A DNA stretch of 33,031 nucleotides from Anaerolineae bacterium (GTDB lineage: Bacteria; Chloroflexota; Anaerolineae; JACIWR01). Under the pieces are notes generated by a model that saw only the letters and a program-made list of their open reading frames with translations, did not search any database and was not told the origin of the DNA. Numbering within the stretch: position 1 is the stretch's first letter; every line of letters begins with the position of its first letter. The position numbers and the translations under genes are program-made. Shown one piece after another: positions 23,372-29,694 of this stretch. Location of the stretch: contig JACIWR010000002.1 of the NCBI GenBank assembly GCA_014360845.1, forward strand, positions 1-33,031, written 5' to 3'.

Positions 23372-23656
23372 TCACTCACTCTTGTACTGTTGCCTCAGCT
23401 CTCGGATGAGGGCCACTATCTCCTCTTTGTCCGGGAACTGGATGGCTTCCATGGAGCATATCTTAGCACAAGACTTGCAGAAGACCACGCAGTTAGTGGG
23501 ACGGGCTACCACGGGATGCCCATCGTTGTCATCCCAGTCGAAGACGTCGTTGGGACAGAACTCGTAACACTCCTGACAGCCCGCGCAAGAATCATAGTCA
23601 ATGGTGGGCCACCAGGGTATCTTTTCCCGGGGAATGTTTTGATATACCTGAGCCAT
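23372..23656 (-). CDS. two-cluster 4Fe-4S ferredoxin (split form)
   Basis: The 94-residue ferredoxin has cluster motifs Cys24, 27, 30, 34 (CAGCQECYEFC) and Cys56, 60, 63, 67 (CVVFCKSCAKIC). Its N-terminal IPREKIPWWPT matches residues 92-102 of the fused protein at 15714-16223. The ATG at 23656 has GAGAGGTGA upstream. It lies 64 bp after the HdrA-like gene and before the helical partner gene. It likely carries electrons between them; the target enzyme is not in the window. Confidence 0.85.
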   Translation of the reverse strand: MAQVYQNIPREKIPWWPTIDYDSCAGCQECYEFCPNDVFDWDDNDGHPVVARPTNCVVFCKSCAKICSMEAIQFPDKEEIVALIRELRQQYKSE

Positions 23657-23720
23657 GGGGGATCACCTCTCAGTCCAGGCGGGACGAGACAGAAGCTGGC
23701 CCGTCCCGCCTGTTGGTTTA

Positions 23721-24080
23721 TTAACCCAACTGGGCTATTGCCTCGGCCACTTTGTTGTAGGCCTCGTCAGTGGTCATGTTGCGCAGATCGAGGGAAACAA
23801 CTTGCTGGTCAAAGTTGCCCCCTACCTCGGCGAAAGCGTCCTTGAACATCTTGCGTTGCATGACGGGATCACAAGCGCCTACGACGTAGGTGTGGCCGGG
23901 CTTGGCGTAGTCCTGCCAGAAACGGTCGCCGTCTTCCACGCAGAGCTGGGGATGCACGATGGCATACTCCACGTCCAGCTCGGTGCGCACGCGGTTGATA
24001 AGCTGCCAAAGGTTCAGGCTTTGGAAGCCGGGGCACTCCCCGGTGCAGATGCACATCACGAATCTCGGTTTATCGGCCAT
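23721..24080 (-). CDS. orphan HdrA-like N-terminal domain
   Basis: The 119-residue protein resembles the N-terminal part of heterodisulfide reductase subunit A, with the cysteine pattern seen there: CIC near the start (Cys10, Cys12, plus Cys16), QLCVEDG (Cys47) and the YVVGACDPVMQRKMF segment (Cys70), equivalent to VVASCSPRMHEPTF of HdrA. There is no FAD domain, so it is a stand-alone module. The ATG at 24080 follows GGAGGTAT. In context with two ferredoxin genes it may bind a 4Fe-4S cluster and act as an adaptor in electron transfer. Confidence 0.72.
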   Translation of the reverse strand: MADKPRFVMCICTGECPGFQSLNLWQLINRVRTELDVEYAIVHPQLCVEDGDRFWQDYAKPGHTYVVGACDPVMQRKMFKDAFAEVGGNFDQQVVSLDLRNMTTDEAYNKVAEAIAQLG

Positions 24081-24242
24081 TGGTGATACCTCCGTGAAAT
24101 TTTTAGAGTTAGGGTTGATTCTCGTGACAGGGCCGCCAGGGCATAAGCGGCGGTGCTCGTTTACAACCCGCTCCTCGCCCGCGCTGGCACGGACAGCGGC
24201 GGACCTTTTTCACCGACTTTGACTTCCTTGCCGATAACATTA

Positions 24243-25397
24243 TCACTTGCCTTGCCTTATATCAGGGACTGGGGGACAGGTGCAGGGTAGCCGATGATGG
24301 CGCTTCAACGTCCGCACCAGATAAGCTACCGCCAACCCGACCACGAAGCCCACGGCCATGTTGGTCGCTACGGAAAGGGCCGCGGTGAACAAGGCCAGGT
24401 ATAGCTTCCATCCCCGCAGCTTCACCACTACTCTGGCCAGCTCGATGCCCACCAGCAGCATCATCCCGCCCACCAGGGGCATGGGGAAGGCGGCCAGCAG
24501 ATTGCCCACCGAGCGGCTCAGGAACAATCCCAGGAAGAGCTCGATAATCCCCTCCAGGATGCTGGTGCCGCCGGTGCGCGCTCCAAAGTAATACTGCCCG
24601 GCCAAACCCCCGGCCCCGTGGCACATGGGCATCCCGCCAAAGAAGGAACTGACCACGTTCATGATGCCCATGTTCAACATCAACTTGTGCTCGCTGACCG
24701 GCTTCTCCGGGAAGTAGTCGCGAATCAGAGCCGCGGTGGCGATGACGGCATTGGTGATGGACAGCGGAATCTGGGCGAAACCGGCCAGCAACATGGCCCG
24801 CCAGACATCTTCTAGCCGGGGCACCGTCAACGGCGGCAGGGTCAGAGTCAACTCCAGCGAACCCCGCAGCTCCCCACGCCAAGCGATGATGCCTATCCCC
24901 AGGGCCATGAGCACAATGGACGCCGGGGCGTAGCGGTTCTGGCGCAGGGTGAGCACGATGATGACGGCCAACACTCCCAGCAGCGGGGCTGGTCGCATCA
25001 TCTTGAGCCCCGTCCAGGCCAGCGTTACGCCCAGGGCCAACTGAATGCCCCGCACCAGAAAGGTCGGCGTGATGGCGATGATCTTGCGCAGCGCCCCGCT
25101 GAAGACCAGCAGAAACCAGGTCAGGCCCAGACCGAAGCCCGAGGCGTAGACCAGCGAGGCCGGCCACTGTTGGGTGATGGCGGCCACGGCGATCACCTTT
25201 TTGGGTTGCAGGGGCATGGGCAGGCGGTAGATGAGCCCGATGGCGATGTTGGTCAGGCCCATCATCACGAACAGTCCCGCCGGATTGAGTCCGTTGACCA
25301 CGATGAAGCCGATGGCCAGGGGGAACAAGGTGCCGAAATCCCCCATGGACCCGGCCAGCTCCCGCAGGTTGAACTCGAAATCTTTGTGCTTACTCAT
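24243..25397 (-). CDS. MOT1-type molybdate/sulfate transporter
   Basis: The 384-residue membrane protein fits the MOT1/SulP-related molybdate transporter family: ELAGSMGDFGTLFPLAIGF at the N-terminus, LPMPLQPKKVIAVAA, and the diagnostic GGMPMCHGAGGLAGQYYFGARTGG. Roughly ten hydrophobic segments are seen. The ATG at 25397 overlaps the 3' end of the AhpD-like gene by 8 bp, so the two are translationally linked. It imports molybdate (or possibly tungstate or sulfate), suggesting use of Mo/W enzymes in this organism, none of which is in the window. Confidence 0.88.
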   Translation of the reverse strand: MSKHKDFEFNLRELAGSMGDFGTLFPLAIGFIVVNGLNPAGLFVMMGLTNIAIGLIYRLPMPLQPKKVIAVAAITQQWPASLVYASGFGLGLTWFLLVFSGALRKIIAITPTFLVRGIQLALGVTLAWTGLKMMRPAPLLGVLAVIIVLTLRQNRYAPASIVLMALGIGIIAWRGELRGSLELTLTLPPLTVPRLEDVWRAMLLAGFAQIPLSITNAVIATAALIRDYFPEKPVSEHKLMLNMGIMNVVSSFFGGMPMCHGAGGLAGQYYFGARTGGTSILEGIIELFLGLFLSRSVGNLLAAFPMPLVGGMMLLVGIELARVVVKLRGWKLYLALFTAALSVATNMAVGFVVGLAVAYLVRTLKRHHRLPCTCPPVPDIRQGK

Positions 25398-25692
25398 CTC
25401 CGCCTTGGTCAGGCTGCGGTTTCAGCGATGACTCGGCTACGATGGTGCGTGCTCTGCCGGCCATAAGCACTTCTGCCACGGCGATGGCCTCTCGCATTTC
25501 CATATCACTGGCTCCCAATCTGCGCGCACGGGCAGAATGGTTCTCAAATCAGGGGCCGCATCCCGTGGCCAGGGCCACACTGAGCCCGATCAATTGCTTC
25601 GTCTTGCGGTCCAGTGCGCCGTCGGCGAAGACGGTGCGATAAAAATCAACGAACTTCTGATTGATTTCGGGATTGACCTCCAGCAGCGTCAT
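25390..25692 (-). CDS. AhpD-like carboxymuconolactone decarboxylase-family protein, candidate selenoprotein (in-frame TGA)
   Basis: Read on the minus strand, an ATG at 25692 (after AAAGGAGGGGAG) opens a frame of 101 codons ending at TAA 25390-25392, with one TGA at codon 48 (25549-25551). The product aligns end to end with small AhpD-like proteins: LDRKTKQLIGLSVALATGCGP, then TGA, then FENHSARARRLGASDMEMRE and AIAVAEVLMAG. The family active site is CxxCxxxH, and here it reads Cys45-Gly-Pro-TGA48-x3-His52, so TGA takes exactly the second redox Cys. A hairpin resembling a bacterial SECIS follows. The conserved frame after the TGA, plus overlap with the MOT1 start, supports a functional full-length protein. 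A nonsense mutation (TGC to TGA) in a pseudogene is the alternative. Confidence 0.75.
25515..25540 (-). promoter_or_regulatory. SECIS-like hairpin downstream of the in-frame TGA
   Basis: Eight nt after the TGA (minus strand) the arms CCATTCTGC (25540-25532) and GCAGATTGG (25523-25515) pair at 8 of 9 positions, with one T-T mismatch, enclosing the 8-nt loop CCGTGCGC. Closure of an inner C-G pair leaves a GUGC loop. Loop distance (about 18 nt from TGA) and a G at the apical loop agree with known bacterial SECIS geometry. Confidence 0.55.
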
Positions 25693-25787
25693 CGCTCCCC
25701 TCCTTTGGGCAATTTACATGGGCGGCGTGGCGTCCGGTTTGTGGGGCGAGATGGCAGGCAGGGCCGTCCGCCGCTGCATTTTTGCTC

Positions 25788-26072
25788 TCAGCAGGTTTCT
25801 TCCAGCAATGAGAGGTGGTCTCCGTCTTGTAGCGGGGCCTTTTCATCGAAATTACGCACGGCATATCGCCCACCCACGTTCAGCAGGTAAGGCCCCACGA
25901 TGTCGTGTTTGTCTGCGGAGATAACCTCTCCCACCAACGCCGGCAGTGCCCGGGCCAGGGCGGCAAGCACATCGCGCCAGGTGGCCTCCTCGGCCACGGT
26001 GATGGTCACCTCTTTCCGGTCGGCTATGATCCGCGCCGGTCCGGTCAGCTCGACGATCAGTTGTTTGCTCAT
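25788..26072 (-). CDS. MoaD/ThiS-like ubiquitin-fold protein lacking the C-terminal GG
   Basis: The 94-residue product has a beta-grasp sulfur-carrier profile: LIVELTGPARIIADRKEVTITV, TWRDVLAALARALPALV, and the terminal QDGDHLSLLEE. Sulfur carriers normally end in Gly-Gly, but here the final residues are EETC before a TGA, so activation by thiocarboxylation would not follow the usual route. The ATG at 26072 has AGGAGG upstream. It lies 32 bp after the SufB-like gene and 95 bp before the AhpD-like gene. The function may be structural, or the true C-terminus may lie beyond the TGA (see findings). Confidence 0.72.
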   Translation of the reverse strand: MSKQLIVELTGPARIIADRKEVTITVAEEATWRDVLAALARALPALVGEVISADKHDIVGPYLLNVGGRYAVRNFDEKAPLQDGDHLSLLEETC

Positions 26073-26104
26073 TCGTAATCCTCCTCGGGTGACAGTCACC
26101 TGAC

Positions 26105-27043
26105 TTATGCGGCCAGCATCCCGCGGATGATGACATCCACAGCCGTCTCCTCGTCCAGGCCGCGCGACATCAGCGTCTCCAGTTCTTTCTTGTTCACCGT
26201 GCCAATGGCCGCCTCGTGAGTCACATAGGCCCGGTCATCCCGCACCTTCACGATGGGGACGGCATTGGCCACGGCCCGATCGCGCACCACCTCGATGCAG
26301 TCCACGTGACCGCGGGCGAAGGGAGCGTTGCCCTCGGTGGCACCAATCACCTCGCTGGTGGCTTCATCCCGCACAGCGATGCGCGATTTGGCCAGCCCGC
26401 GCGCGTGTTCCCCGTTGAGGCGAATGGTCTCCTTGACCGTGATGGCGTCGTTCCCGTAGCCGTAGGCTTTGGCCACGAGTTCGGCCACGCCGTGGGCGGC
26501 CACGTCCACCACATAGTCGAAATCCAGCTTCCCCACTCGTCCCGTGGTCAGAGCGAACTCGGAGCTGTAGTACCCGCCCTCGTCCACCTTGACCTGGGCT
26601 TTGGGCACCACCTCCACGCCGCCGGCCTCACCGTGGTAATGAGTCTCAGCGTATTTCATGGTGGCGTTCTTGCCCACGTGGATGCGGGCCTCCATCAGGT
26701 GTCGCACGTTGACGGCGTTGGGGAAGGTGCAATGGGCGATGAACTCGGCCCGCGCCCCGTCCCCAATCTCAAACTCGGGCAAAATCTCCTGCACGCCCTC
26801 GGCGGGGATCACCCCAAAGCACAGGTGGGCCGGGATGTCCAGTTGTGCTCCGGGCTCAACGATGACCTTGACCCGCACGCCGTGCTCGATCTCCTCCGGC
26901 TCGATACGCACCCCTGGTACCTGGTTAGCTCCCAACACGCGGTTGCCGCTGATGACCAGGCTGGCCACTTTGGGCGAGCGCAGAAAGTTGGGATCACCTC
27001 CCGATCGCTCGTAGGCTTTCAGAATGGCTTCAAAGTCGCTCAT
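26105..27043 (-). CDS. SufB/SufD-family Fe-S scaffold protein (short form)
   Basis: The 312-residue protein is a SufBD-family beta-helix protein, shorter than classical SufB (about 450-480 residues). Recognisable are GKNATMKYAETHYHGEAGGVEV, EGGYYSSEFALTTGRVG and the core IGATEGNAPFARGHVDCIEVVRD, with the conserved terminal segment YVTHEAAIGTVNKKELETLMSRGLDEETAVDVIIRGML. With SufC it forms a minimal two-gene system like the ancestral SmsCB pairs. The start at 27043 overlaps SufC by 14 bp and has GGAGGGG upstream. Confidence 0.9.
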   Translation of the reverse strand: MSDFEAILKAYERSGGDPNFLRSPKVASLVISGNRVLGANQVPGVRIEPEEIEHGVRVKVIVEPGAQLDIPAHLCFGVIPAEGVQEILPEFEIGDGARAEFIAHCTFPNAVNVRHLMEARIHVGKNATMKYAETHYHGEAGGVEVVPKAQVKVDEGGYYSSEFALTTGRVGKLDFDYVVDVAAHGVAELVAKAYGYGNDAITVKETIRLNGEHARGLAKSRIAVRDEATSEVIGATEGNAPFARGHVDCIEVVRDRAVANAVPIVKVRDDRAYVTHEAAIGTVNKKELETLMSRGLDEETAVDVIIRGMLAA

Positions 27044-27785
27044 AGCCCCCTCCTGGTGCTTCTACGGGTCCGGCTACCTCGCAGGGGAGACAGCGGCGGG
27101 CGTAATGTTCGCGCACTGTTTGCGGCTCGCCCACGCGCACGATCTCCCCTTCGCACATCAGCGCGGCCACGTCGGCTACCGGCACCATCTCGTCACGATG
27201 GGTGATGAGCAGCACCGTTGTGCCTTCCGCGGCCATGCGCCGGATGAGGCGCGCGATGTCGTCCAGCGAGAGCACGTCAATCCCCGAATCCGGTTCGTCC
27301 AGAATGGCCAGCCGGGGACGCATGGCGTAGACGGCGGCCAGCTCGATACGCTTCCGTTCGCCGCCGGAAAGAGCATCGTTGACCGTGCGCTCCAGGTAGA
27401 CCTGAGGCGAGAGAGCGACAGCGGCTAATGCTTCCTCCACGCGCGCTGGTGATGGCTCTTTCATCCCCAGGGTTAGATAATCCTTTACTTTCAAACCCTC
27501 GAAGTGGGCCGGATTCTGCCAGGCCAGGGTCAGGCCCAGCCGCGCCCGCTCGGTGATGGACATGGTGGTGATGTCCTGTCCGGCGAAGAGAATTCGGCCT
27601 CGGTCGGGGGTGTATTCGGCGCAGCCCATCAAAGTATAGGCCAGGGTAGACTTGCCCGAACCGTTGCGGCCCAGCAATCCGTACACCTGGCCGGGGGCGA
27701 TGGTCATGTTCACTCCACGCAAAATCTTCTGGCCGTTGCGTTCCAAGTGCAAATCCTCGATTTTCAAAAGGAATTCGTCATCCAT
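27030..27785 (-). CDS. SufC-family ATPase
   Basis: The 251-residue ATPase has Walker A GRNGSGKST, signature LSGGERKRIE, Walker B LAILDEPDSGIDV and switch ITHRDE, and the SufC-typical NPAHFEGLKVKDYL. It powers the SufB-like scaffold encoded just downstream. The C-terminus carries a CLPC pair. The ATG at 27785 is 61 bp after the ArsR-family stop. No separate SufS, SufU or IscU gene is seen, so cysteine desulfurase must lie elsewhere. Confidence 0.92.
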   Translation of the reverse strand: MDDEFLLKIEDLHLERNGQKILRGVNMTIAPGQVYGLLGRNGSGKSTLAYTLMGCAEYTPDRGRILFAGQDITTMSITERARLGLTLAWQNPAHFEGLKVKDYLTLGMKEPSPARVEEALAAVALSPQVYLERTVNDALSGGERKRIELAAVYAMRPRLAILDEPDSGIDVLSLDDIARLIRRMAAEGTTVLLITHRDEMVPVADVAALMCEGEIVRVGEPQTVREHYARRCLPCEVAGPVEAPGGGYERL

Positions 27786-27846
27786 ACCCGATACCTGCCT
27801 CCATGTTTTCTCCGGGTGGTCTGATTGGGTAGCAAGGCTGAGCTAC

Positions 27847-28218
27847 TCACTCACAGGGTTCCTGGCCTGTCTGACAGCGGGGACAGGTGCAGCCCGGCAA
27901 AGGGACTGTCAGGGCCAGGCCCGACTGCACTTCTATGCCCTGGGCGCGCAGGATGTCCTTCCCCAGCCGCAAGAAGTCGCCTACCCGCTCGTCGCTCAGG
28001 CGGTAATGGACCAGCAGCCCGTCCTTGCGGTCGGTGACCAGACCCGCCTTGCGCAGGGTGGTCAATTGCTGTGATATGTAGGGCTGACGTTTGTTCAGGG
28101 CGGCGACCAGGTGACAGACGCAGGCCTCTCCTTCACGAGCCAGCAGTTCGAGGATGCGCAGCCTGGTGGGATGAGCCAGAGCCTGGAATACTTTGGCCTG
28201 TTGTTGATATGTGTTCAT
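27847..28218 (-). CDS. ArsR/SmtB-family regulator with CVC metal motif
   Basis: The 123-residue regulator has the ArsR winged helix (RPYISQQLTTLRKAGLVTD region, about 44-64). Before the recognition helix it carries EACVCHL (Cys33, Cys35), the equivalent of the ELCVCDL arsenite/antimonite or soft-metal site. It has further C-terminal cysteines Cys110, 112, 115 and 122 (GCTCPRC and CE). The start ATG at 28218 follows AGGAG; the longer upstream frame covers the promoter and is not coding. It heads the operon with SufC, SufB, the MoaD-like protein, the AhpD-like protein and the molybdate transporter, and probably represses it in the absence of its inducer. Confidence 0.9.
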   Translation of the reverse strand: MNTYQQQAKVFQALAHPTRLRILELLAREGEACVCHLVAALNKRQPYISQQLTTLRKAGLVTDRKDGLLVHYRLSDERVGDFLRLGKDILRAQGIEVQSGLALTVPLPGCTCPRCQTGQEPCE

Positions 28219-28238
28219 GCTGCTCCTATTTACTAGTC

Positions 28239-28260
28239 TATATTCGATTGATTGAATATA
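28239..28260. promoter_or_regulatory. candidate ArsR operator
   Basis: Inverted repeat TATATTC-N8-GAATATA sits immediately downstream of the -10 box and overlaps the predicted start. The arrangement and the AT-rich half sites resemble ArsR/SmtB sites. Confidence 0.65.
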
Positions 28261-28287
28261 GTATACACCCTTTTGCAAATCTGTCAA
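28260..28287 (-). promoter_or_regulatory. sigma70-type promoter of the ArsR/Suf operon
   Basis: On the minus strand TTGACA (28287-28282) and TATACT (28265-28260) are separated by 16 bp, with the start predicted near 28253, inside the inverted repeat at 28239-28260. Confidence 0.8.
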
Positions 28288-28326
28288 ATCGGCACGGGGG
28301 CCTCTCGCGGTTTGGGGCGGATGAAG

Positions 28327-28355
28327 TTGAGGTTTGCTGGGGGGTGTGGTACAAT
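28327..28355 (+). promoter_or_regulatory. possible promoter of the CoA-transferase family gene
   Basis: TTGAGG (28327-28332) and TACAAT (28350-28355) lie 17 bp apart on the plus strand, about 95 bp before the ATG at 28450. The leader carries short GTGAGGCGTG/CGTGAAA direct repeats. The boxes are near, not at, consensus. Confidence 0.5.
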
Positions 28356-28449
28356 GTGAGGCGTGAAACGTGAGGCGTGGAACGTGAAAGGCAACACGTG
28401 CTCGGCGAAACTGAACTGTGCGCAGCACATAGATTGAGGAGCAACCCTG

Positions 28450-29604
28450 ATGGCATTGACTGGAATTCGCGTGCTGGACCTCTCACGGCTATTGCCAGGA
28501 CCCTTCTGTTCGATGATTCTGGCCGATTTCGGGGCCGAGGTGATCAAGATCGAGGAGCCGGTGCGGGGTGATTACATGCGCAGCATCCCGCCCCTGGCGC
28601 GGCAGGAGGGAGCGGTGTTCCTGGCCGTGAATCGCAACAAAAAGAGTCTGACGCTGAACCTGAAGACAGAGGCCGGGCGGCGCATTTTTATGCAATTGGC
28701 CCGGACGGCGGATGTTCTGCTGGAAGGCTTTCGGCCCGGAGTGATGGCCCGCCTGGGGCTGGATTATGCGGCGCTGCGGGAGGTCAATCCCCGCCTGGTG
28801 TACTGTTCGCTGAGCGGCTACGGGCAGGCCGGCCCTTACCGCCAGCGAGCCGGGCACGATCTCAATTACATCGCCCTGGGCGGGGTGCTGAGTCTGCTGG
28901 GTGGGGAGGATTGCCCGCCGACCGTCCCCGGCGTGCAGCTCGCCGACCTGTGCGGCGGATTGTGGGCGGCGCTGGCCATTACCCTGGCCCTGTTGGCCCG
29001 CGAGCGGACCGGCGTGGGGCAGTATCTGGACGTGGCTATGCTGGACAGTGTGGTGTCTTTGTTGACCGTGCCCGCTGCTGTGCATTTCCTCGGCGGAAAT
29101 GTTGACGGCGGACCTCGTCCTGCTCCCGCGACGGGGCAGGCCAATTACAACGTGTACCGTACCCGCGATGGACGTTACATGACCCTGGGAGCGCTGGAAG
29201 TCAAGTTCTGGCGCGCCTTCTGCCAGGCGGTGGGGCGCGAGGATTGGATTGAGCGTCAAGACGATGACCGGCTGGTGGGTGAGGTGCAGGCCCTCTTTGC
29301 TACGCGGACGCTGGCCGAGTGGGAAGAGCTCTTCACCGGGCAGGATGTGTGTTGCGAGCCGGTGCACACCCTGGAAGAAGTCTTCGCCGATCCGCAGGTG
29401 CAGGCGCGGGGGATGCTGGTGGAGGTGGAGCATCCGCTGGAGGGAGGGCTGAAGCAACTGGGTATGCCCATCAAGCTCTCGGGCACGCCGGGCACGGTAC
29501 GCACTCCGCCGCCACGCCTGGGCGAGCACACGGAGGAGCTGTTACGCGCTCTGGGGTACAATGCGGAGGCGATTGCAGACCTGCGGGAGCAGGGCGTGGT
29601 ATAG
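28450..29604 (+). CDS. CoA-transferase family III / alpha-methylacyl-CoA racemase-like protein
   Basis: The 384-residue protein belongs to the CaiB/BaiF family: IRVLDLSRLLPGPFCSMILADFGAEVIKIE at the N-terminus and a GHDLNYIALGG segment. His136 and Asp166 are 30 residues apart, as are His126 and Asp156 of M. tuberculosis alpha-methylacyl-CoA racemase; the Asp also matches the catalytic Asp of formyl-CoA transferase. It therefore either epimerises 2-methylacyl-CoAs or transfers CoA between acids. The ATG at 28450 follows GAGGAG. Divergent from the ArsR operon, it does not share obvious function with it. The end faces the aminotransferase gene. Confidence 0.9.
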   Translation: MALTGIRVLDLSRLLPGPFCSMILADFGAEVIKIEEPVRGDYMRSIPPLARQEGAVFLAVNRNKKSLTLNLKTEAGRRIFMQLARTADVLLEGFRPGVMARLGLDYAALREVNPRLVYCSLSGYGQAGPYRQRAGHDLNYIALGGVLSLLGGEDCPPTVPGVQLADLCGGLWAALAITLALLARERTGVGQYLDVAMLDSVVSLLTVPAAVHFLGGNVDGGPRPAPATGQANYNVYRTRDGRYMTLGALEVKFWRAFCQAVGREDWIERQDDDRLVGEVQALFATRTLAEWEELFTGQDVCCEPVHTLEEVFADPQVQARGMLVEVEHPLEGGLKQLGMPIKLSGTPGTVRTPPPRLGEHTEELLRALGYNAEAIADLREQGVV

Positions 29605-29694
29605 CGTTGTAAGGCGGGTTGGGAGACGCACCGCCGTGAAACAGGTGGTGCTGGTTGTGGACGGAAGAGAGACCCACCCGCCCCGCCGCTTTCA
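29605..29694. other. intergenic region between convergent genes
   Basis: The 90-bp gap between convergent genes contains GGCGGGTTGGG near 29611 and CCCACCCGCC near 29674, which could pair (with one bulge) across a large loop. No T-tract is present. A bidirectional terminator is possible but weak. Confidence 0.3.

Noticed and set aside
24081-24242. Short frame in the gap between MOT1 and the HdrA-like gene (about 40 codons, with CPC and CK motifs), and a start-less frame reading VIGKEVKVGEKGPPLSVPA
   Set aside because: Neither has a ribosome binding site with a start codon; likely leader sequence or a decayed remnant. I see nothing firm here.
26216-27205. Plus-strand open frame of 329 codons across SufB and SufC
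   Set aside because: It is antisense to two strongly supported genes and its His/Val-rich translation is typical of shadows in GC-rich DNA.
28489-29529. Long open frame (about 346 codons) on the minus strand opposite the CoA-transferase family gene
   Set aside because: It is fully antisense to a clearly recognised gene, reflects GC-rich codon usage, and has no family features or ribosome site.
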